NCBI RefSeq assembly: GCF_025149945.1
Contig: NZ_JALXVH010000040.1
Coordinates: 1-24,796, forward strand
Length of the DNA: 24,796 nucleotides
Direction: 5' to 3'
Source of the DNA: Kocuria sp. p3-SID1428
GTDB lineage: Bacteria > Actinomycetota > Actinomycetes > Actinomycetales > Micrococcaceae
Made by a program: the position numbers and the translations under genes. The notes under the pieces were generated by a model. The model was not told the origin of the DNA, searched no databases, and worked only from the letters and a program-made list of their open reading frames with translations. Shown here in pieces: positions 1-8,390 of this stretch. Position 1 is the stretch's first letter, and each line of letters opens with the position of its first letter.

Positions 1-9
1 GGGGGGGGG
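1..9. other. G homopolymer at the left window end
   Basis: The window opens with nine G residues followed by C. Together with the much longer G/C tract at the other end, this looks like low-quality or artificial sequence at a contig terminus and not a biological element. No gene can be read through it. Confidence 0.6.
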
Positions 10-30
10 CCCTCGCGGTGTCCCGGATCA

Positions 31-44
31 GGCTCGTACGAGCC
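31..44 (-). terminator. Candidate terminator hairpin after tuf
   Basis: The 14 bases are a perfect palindrome that can fold as a 5-bp stem (GGCTC/GAGCC) with a GTAC loop. Flanking CCGG/CCGG-type bases could lengthen the structure. It begins 27 bases after the tuf stop codon and has no T-tract, as is common in high-GC actinobacteria. It is a plausible but weak terminator for the str operon. Confidence 0.4.
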
Positions 45-70
45 GGCGACCCGGGTCAGTCAGCCGATGA

Positions 71-1261
71 TCACTTGGTGATCTTGGTGACCTTGCCGGA
101 GCCCACGGTGCGGCCGCCCTCACGGATGGCGAAGCCGAGGCCCTCCTCCATGGCGATCGGCTGGATGAGCTCGACCGACATCTCGGTGTTGTCGCCGGGC
201 ATGACCATCTCGGTGCCCTCGGGCAGGGAGATGACGCCGGTGACGTCGGTGGTGCGGAAGTAGAACTGCGGGCGGTAGTTCGTGTAGAAGGGGTTGTGAC
301 GCCCACCCTCATCCTTGGACAGGATGTACACGTTGGCCTCGAAGTCCGTGTGCGGGGTGATCGAACCCGGCTTGCAGACGACCTGGCCGCGCTCGACGTC
401 GTCGCGCTTCAGGCCGCGCAGCAGCAGGCCGCAGTTCTCGCCGGCCATGGCCTCGTCCATCTGCTTGTGGAACATCTCGATGCCGGTGACCGTGGTCTTC
501 TGGATCGGGCGGATGCCGACGATCTCGACCTCGGAGTTGATCGGCAGGGTGCCGCGCTCGGCACGGCCGGTCACGACGGTGCCGCGGCCGGTGATCGTGA
601 AGACGTCCTCGACGGGCATGAGGAAGGGCTTATCGGTATCGCGGACCGGGTCCGGGATGAACTCGTCGACGCCCTGCATGAGCTCCTCGATCTTGGCAAC
701 CCACTCGGGGTCGCCCTCGAGGGCCTTCAGAGCCGAGACGCGCACGACCGGAGCGTTGTCGCCGTCGAACTCCTGGTCCGAGAGCAGCTCGCGGACCTCC
801 ATCTCGACGAGGTCCAGCAGCTCCTCGTCATCGACCATGTCCGACTTGTTCAGCGCGACCAGCAGGGTCGGCACGCCGACCTGGCGGGCGAGCAGGACGT
901 GCTCGCGGGTCTGGGCCATGGGGCCGTCGGTGGCGGCGACCACGAGGATCGCGCCGTCCATCTGCGCCGCGCCGGTGATCATGTTCTTGACGTAATCGGC
1001 GTGGCCGGGAGCGTCGACGTGGGCGTAGTGGCGCGCCTCGGTCTGGTACTCGATGTGCGAGATGTTGATCGTGATGCCGCGCTGGCGCTCCTCCGGAGCG
1101 GAGTCGATGCCGCCGAAGTCGCGGGCCTCGTTGAGGTCCGGGTACTTGTCGGCCAGGACCTTGGAGATCGCAGCGGTCAGCGTGGTCTTGCCGTGGTCGA
1201 CGTGACCGATGGTGCCGATGTTGACGTGCGGCTTGCTGCGCTCGAACTTGGCCTTCGCCAT
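71..1261 (-). CDS. tuf: Elongation factor Tu
   Basis: This encodes translation factor EF-Tu (396 aa), the cytosolic GTPase that delivers aminoacyl-tRNA to the ribosome. The P-loop [11 protein letters not shown] is near residues 19-29, followed by the switch II motif [12 protein letters not shown] and the guanine-specificity motif NKSD. Domains 2 and 3 run intact to the KVTKITK end. I chose the ATG at 1261, which starts [10 protein letters not shown], because a perfect AGGAGG lies just upstream. An in-frame upstream extension of 53 codons is not EF-Tu-like. It is the last gene of rpsL-rpsG-fusA-tuf but is separated from fusA by 205 bases that contain a hairpin and a possible private promoter, so it is probably expressed both with and without the operon. 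Length is normal for the family. Confidence 0.98.
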   Translation of the reverse strand: MAKAKFERSKPHVNIGTIGHVDHGKTTLTAAISKVLADKYPDLNEARDFGGIDSAPEERQRGITINISHIEYQTEARHYAHVDAPGHADYVKNMITGAAQMDGAILVVAATDGPMAQTREHVLLARQVGVPTLLVALNKSDMVDDEELLDLVEMEVRELLSDQEFDGDNAPVVRVSALKALEGDPEWVAKIEELMQGVDEFIPDPVRDTDKPFLMPVEDVFTITGRGTVVTGRAERGTLPINSEVEIVGIRPIQKTTVTGIEMFHKQMDEAMAGENCGLLLRGLKRDDVERGQVVCKPGSITPHTDFEANVYILSKDEGGRHNPFYTNYRPQFYFRTTDVTGVISLPEGTEMVMPGDNTEMSVELIQPIAMEEGLGFAIREGGRTVGSGKVTKITK

Positions 1262-1341
1262 GGTGGTTCCTCCTAGAGAATGATGCGAACTTGCTCGCCC
1301 TTGACGCGTGCAGAGGCGCTCAGCGGGCGGAATCCCCTGCA

Positions 1342-1370
1342 AGTGTAGTCGGGCTGGTTGGGGGTGAGAA
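1342..1370 (-). promoter_or_regulatory. Candidate tuf promoter
   Basis: On the minus strand a -35-like TTCTCA (1365-1370) is separated by 17 bases from a -10-like TACACT (1342-1347), about 80 bases upstream of the tuf start. The -10 fits the TANNNT pattern of actinobacterial housekeeping promoters, but the -35 is poor. An extra tuf promoter within the str operon is plausible because EF-Tu is needed in excess of the other products; this is inference. Confidence 0.4.
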
Positions 1371-1433
1371 ATCGGTCGGTGCGACGGGCCCGCCCCGCTC
1401 GGGAGCGGGCCCGCGCTCACGGCTCGTGGGGCC

Positions 1434-1462
1434 GTCGGCGGCTTCGAGGGGAAGCCGCCGAC
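1434..1462 (-). terminator. Hairpin between fusA and tuf
   Basis: A perfect 12-bp stem (1434-1445 with 1451-1462) closes a 5-base loop and begins four bases after the fusA stop codon. There is no U-tract. It could be a full or partial intrinsic terminator, or an RNA-processing or stability element that uncouples tuf from fusA. Confidence 0.65.
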
Positions 1463-1466
1463 AGGC

Positions 1467-3581
1467 TCACTCGCCGCGGTTCTTCTGGATGATCTCCTCG
1501 GCGACGTTCTTCGGGACCTCCGTGTAGGAGTCGAAGGACATCGAGTACACCGCGCGGCCCTGCGTCTTGGAGCGCAGGTCGCCGATGTAGCCGAACATCT
1601 CGGACAGCGGGACGCTGGCCTTGACGAGCTTGATGCCGGAGACGTCCTCCATGGACTGGATCATGCCGCGGCGCGAGTTCAGGTCGCCGATGACATCGCC
1701 CATGTACTCCTCGGGCGTGCGGACCTCGACGGCCATGGTCGGCTCGAGCAGAACCGGGTTTGCGCGCTTGGCGCCCTCCTTGAAGACCATGGAGCCGGCG
1801 ATCTTGAACGCCATCTCCGAGGAGTCGACGTCGTGGTAGGCGCCGTCGAGCAGCGTGGCCTTCACGCCGACGACCGGGTAGCCCGCCAGCACGCCGAGCT
1901 GCATGGCGTCCTGGATGCCGGCGTCCACCGAGGGGATGTACTCGCGCGGGATGCGACCGCCGGTGACGGCGTTGTCGAACTCGTAGAGCTCCTCGGCCTC
2001 GAGATCGATCGGCTCGAAGGAGACCTGCACCTTGGCGAACTGACCGGAGCCGCCGGTCTGCTTCTTGTGGGTGTAGTCGACCTTCTCGACGGCCTTCCGG
2101 ATGGTCTCGCGGTAGGCGACCTGGGGCTTGCCCACGTTCGCCTCGACGCGGAACTCGCGCTTCATGCGGTCCACCAGGATGTCCAGGTGCAGCTCGCCCA
2201 TGCCGCCGATCTCGGTCTGACCGGTCTCCTCGTTGAGGGAGACCGTGAAGGTGGGATCCTCAGCGGAGAGCTTCTGGATGGCGGTGGAGAGCTTCTCCTG
2301 GTCGCCCTTGGTCTTGGGCTCGATGGCCACGAAGATCACCGGGGCCGGGAAGGACATGGACTCCAGCACGATCGGGTTGGCCGCATCGCACAGGGTGTCG
2401 CCCGTGGTGGTGTCCTTCAGGCCGATGATCGCGTAGATGTGTCCAGCCTGGATCTCCTCGACCGGGTTCTCCTTGTTGGAGTGCATCTGGAACAGCTTGC
2501 CGATGCGCTCCTTCTTGGACTTGGTCGAGTTCAGGACCTGCTCACCGGCCTTGGCCGTGCCCGAGTAGACGCGGGTGTAGGTCAGCTGGCCGTAGAACGG
2601 GTGCGCGGCGACCTTGAAAGCCAGCGCCGAGAACGGCGCGGTGCGGTCGGCCGGACGGGTCATGACCTCGTCCTCGTCGCGCACCGAGTGGCCCTGGACG
2701 TCGTCGACGTCGAACGGCGAGGGCAGGTAGTCCACGACGGCATCCAGCATGGGCTGCACGCCGCGGTTCTTGAACGCGGAGCCGCAGAAGACCGGGTAGG
2801 CCTGCGAGGCGATGGTCAGCTTGCGGACGCCGGCCTTGATCTCCTCGATCGTCAGCTCCTCGCCGCCGAGGTACTTCTCCATGAGCTCGTCATCGGCCTC
2901 GGCCACGTTCTCGACCAGCTCGGCGCGGTACTGCTCAGCGCGCTCCTGGAGATCAGCGGGGATCTCCTCGGTCTTGTACGAGGCACCCAGGGAGACATCT
3001 CCCTTGGAGTCGCCCTCCCAGACCAGGGCCTTCATGTGGACCAGGTCCACGACGCCCACGAAGTCGCTCTCCGAGCCGATCGGCAGCTGCATGACCAGCG
3101 GCTTGGCCTTGAGGCGGTTGATGATGGTGTCGACGGTGAAGTAGAAGTCCGCGCCGAGCTTGTCCATCTTGTTGACGAAGCAGATGCGGGGGACGTCGTA
3201 CTTGTCCGCCTGGCGCCAGACGGTCTCCGACTGCGGCTCCACGCCCTCCTTGCCGTCGAAGACGGCGACGGCGCCGTCGAGGACGCGCAGGGAGCGCTCG
3301 ACCTCGACCGTGAAGTCCACGTGGCCCGGGGTGTCGATGATGTTGATCTGGTTGTCGTTCCAGAAGCAGGTGGTAGCCGCGGAGGTGATCGTGATGCCGC
3401 GCTCCTGCTCCTGCGCCATCCAGTCCATCGTGGACGCACCCTCATGGGTCTCACCGAGCTTGTGGTTGATGCCCGTGTAGAACAGGATGCGCTCGGTGGT
3501 GGTGGTCTTGCCGGCGTCGATGTGCGCCATGATGCCGATGTTGCGGACCTTCTTCAGGTCGGTAAGCACGTCTTGTGCCAC
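1467..3581 (-). CDS. fusA: Elongation factor G
   Basis: This is the translocation GTPase EF-G (704 aa), acting on the ribosome. The P-loop [12 protein letters not shown] is at residues 19-30, followed by the [15 protein letters not shown] switch II region and the [10 protein letters not shown] specificity motif. Domains II-V follow to the C-terminus, and length is typical. The start is GTG ([10 protein letters not shown]), preceded by a GAAGGGA Shine-Dalgarno-like sequence. It follows rpsG after an 87-base gap that contains a 14-bp hairpin, and precedes tuf. No frameshift or missing motif was seen. Confidence 0.98.
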   Translation of the reverse strand: MAQDVLTDLKKVRNIGIMAHIDAGKTTTTERILFYTGINHKLGETHEGASTMDWMAQEQERGITITSAATTCFWNDNQINIIDTPGHVDFTVEVERSLRVLDGAVAVFDGKEGVEPQSETVWRQADKYDVPRICFVNKMDKLGADFYFTVDTIINRLKAKPLVMQLPIGSESDFVGVVDLVHMKALVWEGDSKGDVSLGASYKTEEIPADLQERAEQYRAELVENVAEADDELMEKYLGGEELTIEEIKAGVRKLTIASQAYPVFCGSAFKNRGVQPMLDAVVDYLPSPFDVDDVQGHSVRDEDEVMTRPADRTAPFSALAFKVAAHPFYGQLTYTRVYSGTAKAGEQVLNSTKSKKERIGKLFQMHSNKENPVEEIQAGHIYAIIGLKDTTTGDTLCDAANPIVLESMSFPAPVIFVAIEPKTKGDQEKLSTAIQKLSAEDPTFTVSLNEETGQTEIGGMGELHLDILVDRMKREFRVEANVGKPQVAYRETIRKAVEKVDYTHKKQTGGSGQFAKVQVSFEPIDLEAEELYEFDNAVTGGRIPREYIPSVDAGIQDAMQLGVLAGYPVVGVKATLLDGAYHDVDSSEMAFKIAGSMVFKEGAKRANPVLLEPTMAVEVRTPEEYMGDVIGDLNSRRGMIQSMEDVSGIKLVKASVPLSEMFGYIGDLRSKTQGRAVYSMSFDSYTEVPKNVAEEIIQKNRGE

Positions 3582-3608
3582 GGTGAGTCCCTTCTGAGGT
3601 GTTCCCGG

Positions 3609-3642
3609 CGGTCTGCCGCCCCGGATCAGGGGCGGCAGACCG
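3609..3642 (-). terminator. 14-bp hairpin between rpsG and fusA
   Basis: 3609-3622 pairs perfectly with 3629-3642 around a 6-base loop. It occupies much of the 87-base gap between the rpsG stop and the fusA start. Because the neighbours are normally co-transcribed, it is more likely a partial terminator, an RNase processing site or an mRNA-stabilising structure than an absolute operon end. No U-tract follows. Confidence 0.6.
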
Positions 3643-3668
3643 TGCCGATGCTACCAGCGGAGCCGGAA

Positions 3669-4139
3669 TTACCAGCGGTAGTGGGCGAAGGCCTTGTTCG
3701 AATCGGCCATCTTGTGAGTGTCCTCGCGACGCTTCACAGCGGCACCCAGACCGTTCGAGGCGTCCAGGATCTCGTTCATCAGACGCTCGGTCATGGTGTT
3801 CTCGCGACGGGCCTTGGAGTAGCCGACGAGCCAGCGCAGGGCCAGCGCCTGCGAACGGCCCGCGCGGACCTCGATCGGCACCTGGTAGGTGGCGCCGCCG
3901 ACGCGGCGGGAGCGGACCTCGAGGGCCGGCTTGATGTTCTCCAGGGCCTTCTTGAGCGTGGCGACCGGCTCCTCGCCGGACTTGCGCTCGACACCGGCCA
4001 GCGCGCCGTAGACGATGCGCTCGGCGGTGGACTTCTTGCCGTCCTGGAGGACCTTGTTGATCAGCTGGGTGACGACCGGGGATCCGTAGACCGGGTCGAC
4101 GACGAGCGGGCGCTTGGGGGCGGGACCCTTACGAGGCAT
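3669..4139 (-). CDS. rpsG: 30S ribosomal protein S7
   Basis: This is ribosomal protein S7 (156 aa), which binds the 3' major domain of 16S rRNA and nucleates assembly of the 30S head. The N-terminus [20 protein letters not shown], the [11 protein letters not shown] core and the C-terminal [14 protein letters not shown] tail are typical of actinobacterial S7, and length is standard. The ATG overlaps the rpsL stop by one base (TAATG), indicating translational coupling. Its Shine-Dalgarno AAGGAG lies within the lysine/glutamate codons at the end of rpsL. In Escherichia coli S7 represses its own operon in this interval; with a one-base overlap here there is no room for that intergenic structure. 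Confidence 0.98.
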   Translation of the reverse strand: MPRKGPAPKRPLVVDPVYGSPVVTQLINKVLQDGKKSTAERIVYGALAGVERKSGEEPVATLKKALENIKPALEVRSRRVGGATYQVPIEVRAGRSQALALRWLVGYSKARRENTMTERLMNEILDASNGLGAAVKRREDTHKMADSNKAFAHYRW

Positions 4140-4513
4140 TACTTCTTCTCCTTCTTCACGCCGTAGCGGGAGCGGGCCTGGCCGCGGCCCTTGACGCCCT
4201 GGGTGTCGAGGGCGCCGCGCACGATGCGGTAGCGGACGCCGGGGAGGTCCTTCACTCGGCCGCCGCGCACGAGCACGATGGAGTGCTCCTGCAGGTTGTG
4301 GCCCTCACCGGGGATGTAGGCCGTGACCTCGACCCCGTTGTTCAGGCGCACACGCGCGATCTTGCGCAGCGCGGAGTTCGGCTTCTTGGGCGTGGTCGTG
4401 TAGACGCGGGTGCAGACGCCGCGCTTCATGGGGCTGCCCTGGAGGGCCGGCGCCTTGGTCTTCACGACCTTCGGGGTGCGGCCCTTGCGGACCAGCTGCT
4501 GGATAGTGGGCAC
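4139..4513 (-). CDS. rpsL: 30S ribosomal protein S12
   Basis: This is ribosomal protein S12 (124 aa), a decoding-centre protein of the 30S subunit and first gene of the str operon. It begins at GTG with [15 protein letters not shown], preceded by AGGAG. The ORF is open far upstream, but only this start gives the family N-terminus. The hallmark [13 protein letters not shown] and [12 protein letters not shown] segments are present. Lys43 and Lys88, the classical streptomycin-resistance positions, are both wild type, so the protein predicts a streptomycin-sensitive ribosome at this locus. The stop codon overlaps the rpsG start. Confidence 0.98.
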   Translation of the reverse strand: MPTIQQLVRKGRTPKVVKTKAPALQGSPMKRGVCTRVYTTTPKKPNSALRKIARVRLNNGVEVTAYIPGEGHNLQEHSIVLVRGGRVKDLPGVRYRIVRGALDTQGVKGRGQARSRYGVKKEKK

Positions 4514-4530
4514 ATCGTCTCCTGATGGTG

Positions 4531-4549
4531 GCGCGCCGGTGCGGCGCGC
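4531..4549 (-). promoter_or_regulatory. Hairpin just upstream of the rpsL ribosome binding site
   Basis: A perfect 7-bp stem (GCGCGCC/GGCGCGC) with a 5-base loop lies 8 bases beyond the AGGAG of rpsL in the untranslated leader. It could influence ribosome access or mRNA stability. Regulation by it is inference; GC-rich sequence makes short stems common. Confidence 0.35.
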
Positions 4550-4770
4550 GACGTTCAATGGAAAGGCCTGCCATGGGCCGCTCGACGCGGTCCCGCGGCC
4601 GTAGCCTTCAGGGGCGCTGCACGGTGTCGGCGGATGCGACGGGCGCAGCAACAGGGGAAAATCCCTCAAGGCATGACAAAAAGTGGCATTCGGGCACACC
4701 CTGCGTGCCTGAGGACGGAGTCCATACCTGCCACTGGAAGCGACCACGGATGGTCGAGCCAATCCAGAGG

Positions 4771-4779
4771 AGTGTATCA
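4771..4779 (-). promoter_or_regulatory. Candidate str operon promoter (extended -10)
   Basis: The minus strand reads TGATACACT, which fits an extended -10 (TGN followed by TACACT), about 258 bases upstream of the rpsL GTG. It overlaps the TGA stop codon of the upstream IclR gene. No good -35 lies at 16-18 bases, consistent with an extended -10 type. The 263-base gap 4514-4776 has no other ORF, so it is the str operon leader. Confidence 0.45.
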
Positions 4780-5652
4780 GATGCGACCATGCCCCGCGAT
4801 GGCGGGGTCCTGGTGACGCCCGGCACCTGCGGCGGCCAGGTCCTGCTGGATGGCGCCGGCGCATTCCCGCAGCGCCGGGAGGATCACCCGCAGGGGGTCG
4901 CAGTGCTCTTCGGTGGCGCCCACGCGCATGGACACGTTGACGGCGGCGATGATCTGCCCGCGGGTGTCCCGCACCGGCACTGCCACCGACCGCAGCCCGG
5001 CCGCGAGCTCCTGATCCACGTCCGCCCACCCGGTGCGGCGCACCTCGGCCAGGCGGTGACGCAGCCCGTCGAGGGTCGAGACGGTGCGGCGGGCCGGAGG
5101 ATGCGCCAGTGCCGCCTGGCAGCGGGCCCGGACTTCCTCGTCCGGCAGCTCGCTGAGCAGCGCACGGCCCATGGAGGTCGCATGCGCAGGGAAGCGCGTG
5201 CCCACCGAGATCGCCGCATTCATGATGTGCCGCGCCTGGACTCTGGCCACGTAGACGATGTCCGAGCCGTCCAGCACGGCCACCGAGGTGGACTCCCCCA
5301 CCGTCTCGGAGAGCTGGCGCAGGTGCGGCGCCGCGATCTCCGGCAGGCTCAGCGCCGAGAGGTAGGCGTAGCCGAGCTCGAGCACCTTGGCGGTGAGCTC
5401 GAAGTCGCGGCCATCGGTGCGCACGTAGCCCAGCTGCTCCAGGGTCAGCAGGAGCCTGCGGGCAGTCGCCCGGGACAGCCCCCTGCGCCGAGCGACCTCG
5501 GACAGCGTCATCCGGGGACGCCCGGCGTCGAAGGCGGTGATCACGCCGAGCCCGCGGGCCAGCGACTGCACGGTGTCCGTGCCCGAGCGCGACGACGCCC
5601 CGGCGGCGCGCTCGGACTCCCCCGACCCGTCGGCGGAATGCTCGACTGCCAT
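4777..5652 (-). CDS. pcaR: IclR-family regulator of the protocatechuate operon (PcaR-like)
   Basis: This is a DNA-binding transcription factor of 291 aa. A 25-residue Ser/Gly-rich leader is followed by an N-terminal winged helix-turn-helix (about residues 29-80, with [20 protein letters not shown]) and an effector-binding IclR domain (about 95-265). The segment [20 protein letters not shown] is characteristic of the PcaR/PobR branch, whose members respond to aromatic acids or 3-oxoadipate. It is the last gene of the operon, 14 bases after pcaJ. Its GAGGG ribosome binding site overlaps the pcaJ stop. The position suggests autoregulation with the enzymes. Whether it activates or represses cannot be told from sequence. 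The 3' end abuts the str operon promoter candidate. Confidence 0.9.
   Translation of the reverse strand: MAVEHSADGSGESERAAGASSRSGTDTVQSLARGLGVITAFDAGRPRMTLSEVARRRGLSRATARRLLLTLEQLGYVRTDGRDFELTAKVLELGYAYLSALSLPEIAAPHLRQLSETVGESTSVAVLDGSDIVYVARVQARHIMNAAISVGTRFPAHATSMGRALLSELPDEEVRARCQAALAHPPARRTVSTLDGLRHRLAEVRRTGWADVDQELAAGLRSVAVPVRDTRGQIIAAVNVSMRVGATEEHCDPLRVILPALRECAGAIQQDLAAAGAGRHQDPAIAGHGRI
4792..4807 (-). terminator. Possible terminator hairpin inside the 3' end of pcaR
   Basis: CCCCGC and GCGGGG form a 6-bp stem with a 4-base loop, within the last codons of the IclR gene. It is the only compact hairpin seen between the catabolic operon and the rpsL promoter candidate. It is short and lacks a U-tract, so readthrough into the str operon would be likely. 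Confidence 0.3.
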
Positions 5653-5666
5653 CTGCGCTGCTGCCC

Positions 5667-6326
5667 TCAGGCCTGCTCGAGCGGGAACGGCACGAGCTGC
5701 TGGATCTCCTCGAACGTGGCGCCGAAGGTCTCGCGCACCACCACGCGGCCGTCGCCCTCGATCAGGAAGACGGCGCGGTCGGTGTAGACGCGCGAGACGC
5801 ACCCCACGCCCGTCAGGGGCATGTCGCACTGCTCGACCAGCTTGGGCTGATCCTTCTTGGTGCGCAGGCCCATCATCACGAAGGTCTGCTTGGCGCCGGT
5901 GGCCAGGTCCATGGCCCCTCCCACCGCGGGGATGGCACCGGGCCTGCCGGTCGACCAGTTGGCCAGGTTGCCGTTGCGGTCCACCTGGAAGGCGCCGAGG
6001 ACGCAGCAGTCCAGATGGCCGCCGCGCATCATGGCGAACGAGTCCGCGTGGTGGAAGTACGAGCAGCCGTCGGTCTCCACGACCGGGATCTTGCCAGCGT
6101 TGATCAGATCGGGGTCGACGTCCTCGCCGTGGGCGGCCGCGCCCATGCCGAGCATGCCGTTCTCGGTGTGGAGGGTGACGTCGTCCTCCGGGGTGAGGTA
6201 GTCGGAGACCAGCGTGGGCTGGCCGATGCCGAGGTTCACATAGGCGCCGGCGGGGATGTCGCGGGCGACGAGCTCGGCGAGCTGCTGGTTGTCCAGCGCC
6301 GTGTCCTGGGTCTGGGGAGTGCTCAT
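5667..6326 (-). CDS. pcaJ: 3-oxoadipate CoA-transferase subunit B
   Basis: This is the beta subunit (219 aa) of succinyl-CoA:3-oxoadipate CoA-transferase, which forms 3-oxoadipyl-CoA in the cytosol together with PcaI. The catalytic glutamate is Glu55 in HTENG; the family signature is usually SENG, so Ser is replaced by Thr. [14 protein letters not shown] and the [11 protein letters not shown] segment are also typical. I chose the ATG at 6326 ([10 protein letters not shown]). A start at 6404 is open but adds an Arg/Ala-rich segment unlike the family. The ribosome binding site is weak (GAGCGAG). It lies 108 bases after pcaI, an unusually wide gap for this gene pair. Confidence 0.95.
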   Translation of the reverse strand: MSTPQTQDTALDNQQLAELVARDIPAGAYVNLGIGQPTLVSDYLTPEDDVTLHTENGMLGMGAAAHGEDVDPDLINAGKIPVVETDGCSYFHHADSFAMMRGGHLDCCVLGAFQVDRNGNLANWSTGRPGAIPAVGGAMDLATGAKQTFVMMGLRTKKDQPKLVEQCDMPLTGVGCVSRVYTDRAVFLIEGDGRVVVRETFGATFEEIQQLVPFPLEQA

Positions 6327-6434
6327 GATCGTGTCTCGCTCTCTGCGCGGCCTGGCTGCCGCTGCGGTGGCGTGTCTGCTGGCGGTGGATCGCCACGGGC
6401 GCACATGCGGCGGCGGTGCCGATCCGTGCGGGGC

Positions 6435-7118
6435 TCAGCCCGCGTCGGGCGTCTGAGGGGCCTGGATGCGCACGACGGTGTCGACGTAGATGCCCGGGGT
6501 CACCACGGTCTCCGGGTCGATCTGCCCCCGCTCCACGATCTCCGAGACCTGCACGATCGACGTCCGGGCCGCCGCGGCCATGATCGGGCCGAAGTTGCGC
6601 GCCGTCTTGCGGTAGGTCAGATTGCCCGCGGTGTCGGCGGTGTGCGCCTTGGTCAGGGCGTAGTCGGCCACGATCGGGTACTCGAGGACCTGATGGCGGC
6701 CATCGAACTCGCGGACCTCCTTGCCCTCGGCCAGCGGTGTGCCGTAGCCCGTGGGCGTGAAGAACGCACCGATCCCCGCGCCGGCGGCGCGGATGCGCTC
6801 GGCCAGGTTGCCCTGCGGGACCACCTCGAGCTCGATCTCACCGGCGTGGTACTTCTCATCGAAATGCCACGAGTCCGACTGGCGGGGGAAGGAGCAGATG
6901 ATCTTCTTCACCCGTCCCAGCTGGATCAGCTTGGCCAGTCCCACATCGCCGTTGCCGGCGTTGTTGTTGACGACGGTCAGGTCCTTCGCGCCCTGGGCGA
7001 TCAGGGCATCGATCAGCTCGACGGGCTGACCCGCCACGCCGAAGCCTCCGATCATGACGGTCGAGCCGTCCTCGATCTGCTCGACGGCCTGTGCCGCGGT
7101 GTCCACGATGCTCAGCAT
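6435..7118 (-). CDS. pcaI: 3-oxoadipate CoA-transferase subunit A
   Basis: This is the alpha subunit (227 aa) of the 3-oxoadipate CoA-transferase. The CoA-binding signature DGSTVMIGGFGVAGQP lies at residues 17-32, followed by VVNNNAGNGDVGLAKLI and the MAAAARTSIVQVSEIV region. Length is in the normal range. The ATG at 7118 is preceded by GGAGAG. It follows pcaF by 45 bases, and this gap carries an inverted copy of the operator-like motif found before pcaH and pobA. It functions as a heteromer with PcaJ. Confidence 0.96.
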   Translation of the reverse strand: MLSIVDTAAQAVEQIEDGSTVMIGGFGVAGQPVELIDALIAQGAKDLTVVNNNAGNGDVGLAKLIQLGRVKKIICSFPRQSDSWHFDEKYHAGEIELEVVPQGNLAERIRAAGAGIGAFFTPTGYGTPLAEGKEVREFDGRHQVLEYPIVADYALTKAHTADTAGNLTYRKTARNFGPIMAAAARTSIVQVSEIVERGQIDPETVVTPGIYVDTVVRIQAPQTPDAG

Positions 7119-7129
7119 GCTCTCTCCAT

Positions 7130-7144
7130 TGCGAATGGTCGTTC
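7130..7144 (+). promoter_or_regulatory. Third operator-like motif, before pcaI
   Basis: The plus strand reads TGCGAA, five bases, GTTC. All ten fixed positions and the spacing match the sites upstream of pcaH and pobA, but in the opposite orientation. It ends within the 45-base pcaF-pcaI gap, 12 bases before the pcaI start. Bases outside the core do not match, so it may be coincidental. Confidence 0.35.
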
Positions 7145-7163
7145 GGTTTCCGGTGCGCCGGGC

Positions 7164-8390
7164 TCAGGCGGCGTCGGTGTTCTCGAGCACGACGGCCAGG
7201 CCCTGGCCCACGCCGATGCACAGCGAGGCCACGCCCCAGCGCCCGCCCTCGGCCTGCAGGCGCCGAGCCAGGGTGCCCAGCACGCGGGCGCCGGAGGCGC
7301 CGAGCGGGTGGCCGATGGCGATCGCCCCGCCCCAGGCGTTGACGATCGGTTCTTCGATCCCCCACTGGCGGATGCAGGCCAGCGACTGGGCGGCGAAGGC
7401 CTCGTTCAGCTCGACTGCGCTGACATCCCCCCAGCCGATCCCGGCGCGCTTCAGGGCCAGGTTCGCAGCCTCCACCGGGGCCTCGCCGAAGAACTGCGGC
7501 TCGTTGGCCGCGGCCCCGCGGCCGGCGATGCGCGCCAGCGGCTTGCGGCCCAGCAGCTCGGCCGCCTTCGCGGAGCCGAGCCAGGCGGCGGAGGCGCCGT
7601 CGTTCATGGGCGAGGCGTTGCCCGCCGTCACCGTGCCGTTGTCCTTCCGGAACACTGTGCGCAGCCCGCCCAGCGTCTGCGGGGTCGCATCCGCGCGAAC
7701 GGTCTCATCTCGGGTGACGTCGGTGCCGCGCTTGGTGTTCGCCTTCACCGTGACGGTGAGGTCGTCGTAGCGGCCCTCGTCCCAGGCCTTCGCCGCCAGC
7801 TGGTGGGAGCGCGCCGAGAAGACGTCCTGCTCTTCACGGGTGATCCCGTGCTTCTCCCGCAGCTGCTCCGTGGCCTCGCCCAGCGAGACGGTCCAGGCCT
7901 CCGGCATCTCCGGATTGACCAGCCGCCAGCCCAGCGTGGTGTTCGCCAGGTGCAGGTCCTGCATGGGGAACGGTCGTTCGGTCTTGGGCAGGACCCAGGG
8001 CGCGCGCGACATGGACTCGACGCCGCCGACGAGCATGAGGTCGGCCTCGTCGACCTCGATCTGGCGCGAGGCCATCATGGCGGCATCCAGGGAGGAGCCG
8101 CACAGGCGGTTGACGGTGGTGCCCGGCAGCGAGGTGGGCAGGCCCGCCAGCAGCGTGGCCATGCGGGCGACATTGCGGTTCTCCTCGCCGGCCCCGTTGG
8201 CGTTGCCGAACACGACCTCGTCGATGGTCTCGGGGTCCAGCCCCTCCGCGCGATCGACCATGGTGCGCACCACGAGTGCGGCCAGGTCGTCGGGCCGGTG
8301 CGTGGACAGGGCGCCGCCGATCTTGGCGAACGGCGTGCGCACGGCGTCGTAGATGTAGGCGTCCTTGCGGCCGCCGGCTGAGGTGCTCAT
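7164..8390 (-). CDS. pcaF: 3-oxoadipyl-CoA thiolase
   Basis: This thiolase (408 aa) cleaves 3-oxoadipyl-CoA with CoA to succinyl-CoA and acetyl-CoA, the last step of the pathway. The nucleophilic cysteine is Cys97 in NRLCGSS. The conserved His361 lies in GGAIAIGHPLGASGAR, and Cys391 in CIGVGQG. The N-terminal DAVRTPFAKIGGALS and the NEAFAAQSLAC segment agree with the PcaF/PaaJ type. The ATG overlaps the stop of the upstream pcaL as ATGA, so the two are translationally coupled; AAGGAG precedes the start. No defects were seen. Confidence 0.96.
   Translation of the reverse strand: MSTSAGGRKDAYIYDAVRTPFAKIGGALSTHRPDDLAALVVRTMVDRAEGLDPETIDEVVFGNANGAGEENRNVARMATLLAGLPTSLPGTTVNRLCGSSLDAAMMASRQIEVDEADLMLVGGVESMSRAPWVLPKTERPFPMQDLHLANTTLGWRLVNPEMPEAWTVSLGEATEQLREKHGITREEQDVFSARSHQLAAKAWDEGRYDDLTVTVKANTKRGTDVTRDETVRADATPQTLGGLRTVFRKDNGTVTAGNASPMNDGASAAWLGSAKAAELLGRKPLARIAGRGAAANEPQFFGEAPVEAANLALKRAGIGWGDVSAVELNEAFAAQSLACIRQWGIEEPIVNAWGGAIAIGHPLGASGARVLGTLARRLQAEGGRWGVASLCIGVGQGLAVVLENTDAA

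Noticed and set aside
3652..3678. Nine-base direct repeat TACCAGCGG around the rpsG stop codon
   Set aside because: It is short and isolated, with no mobile element or duplication beyond it; chance is sufficient.
7971..7985. GAACGGTCGTTCG inside pcaF as a further operator
   Set aside because: It is in conserved coding sequence and departs from TGCGAA-N5-GTTC at two positions.
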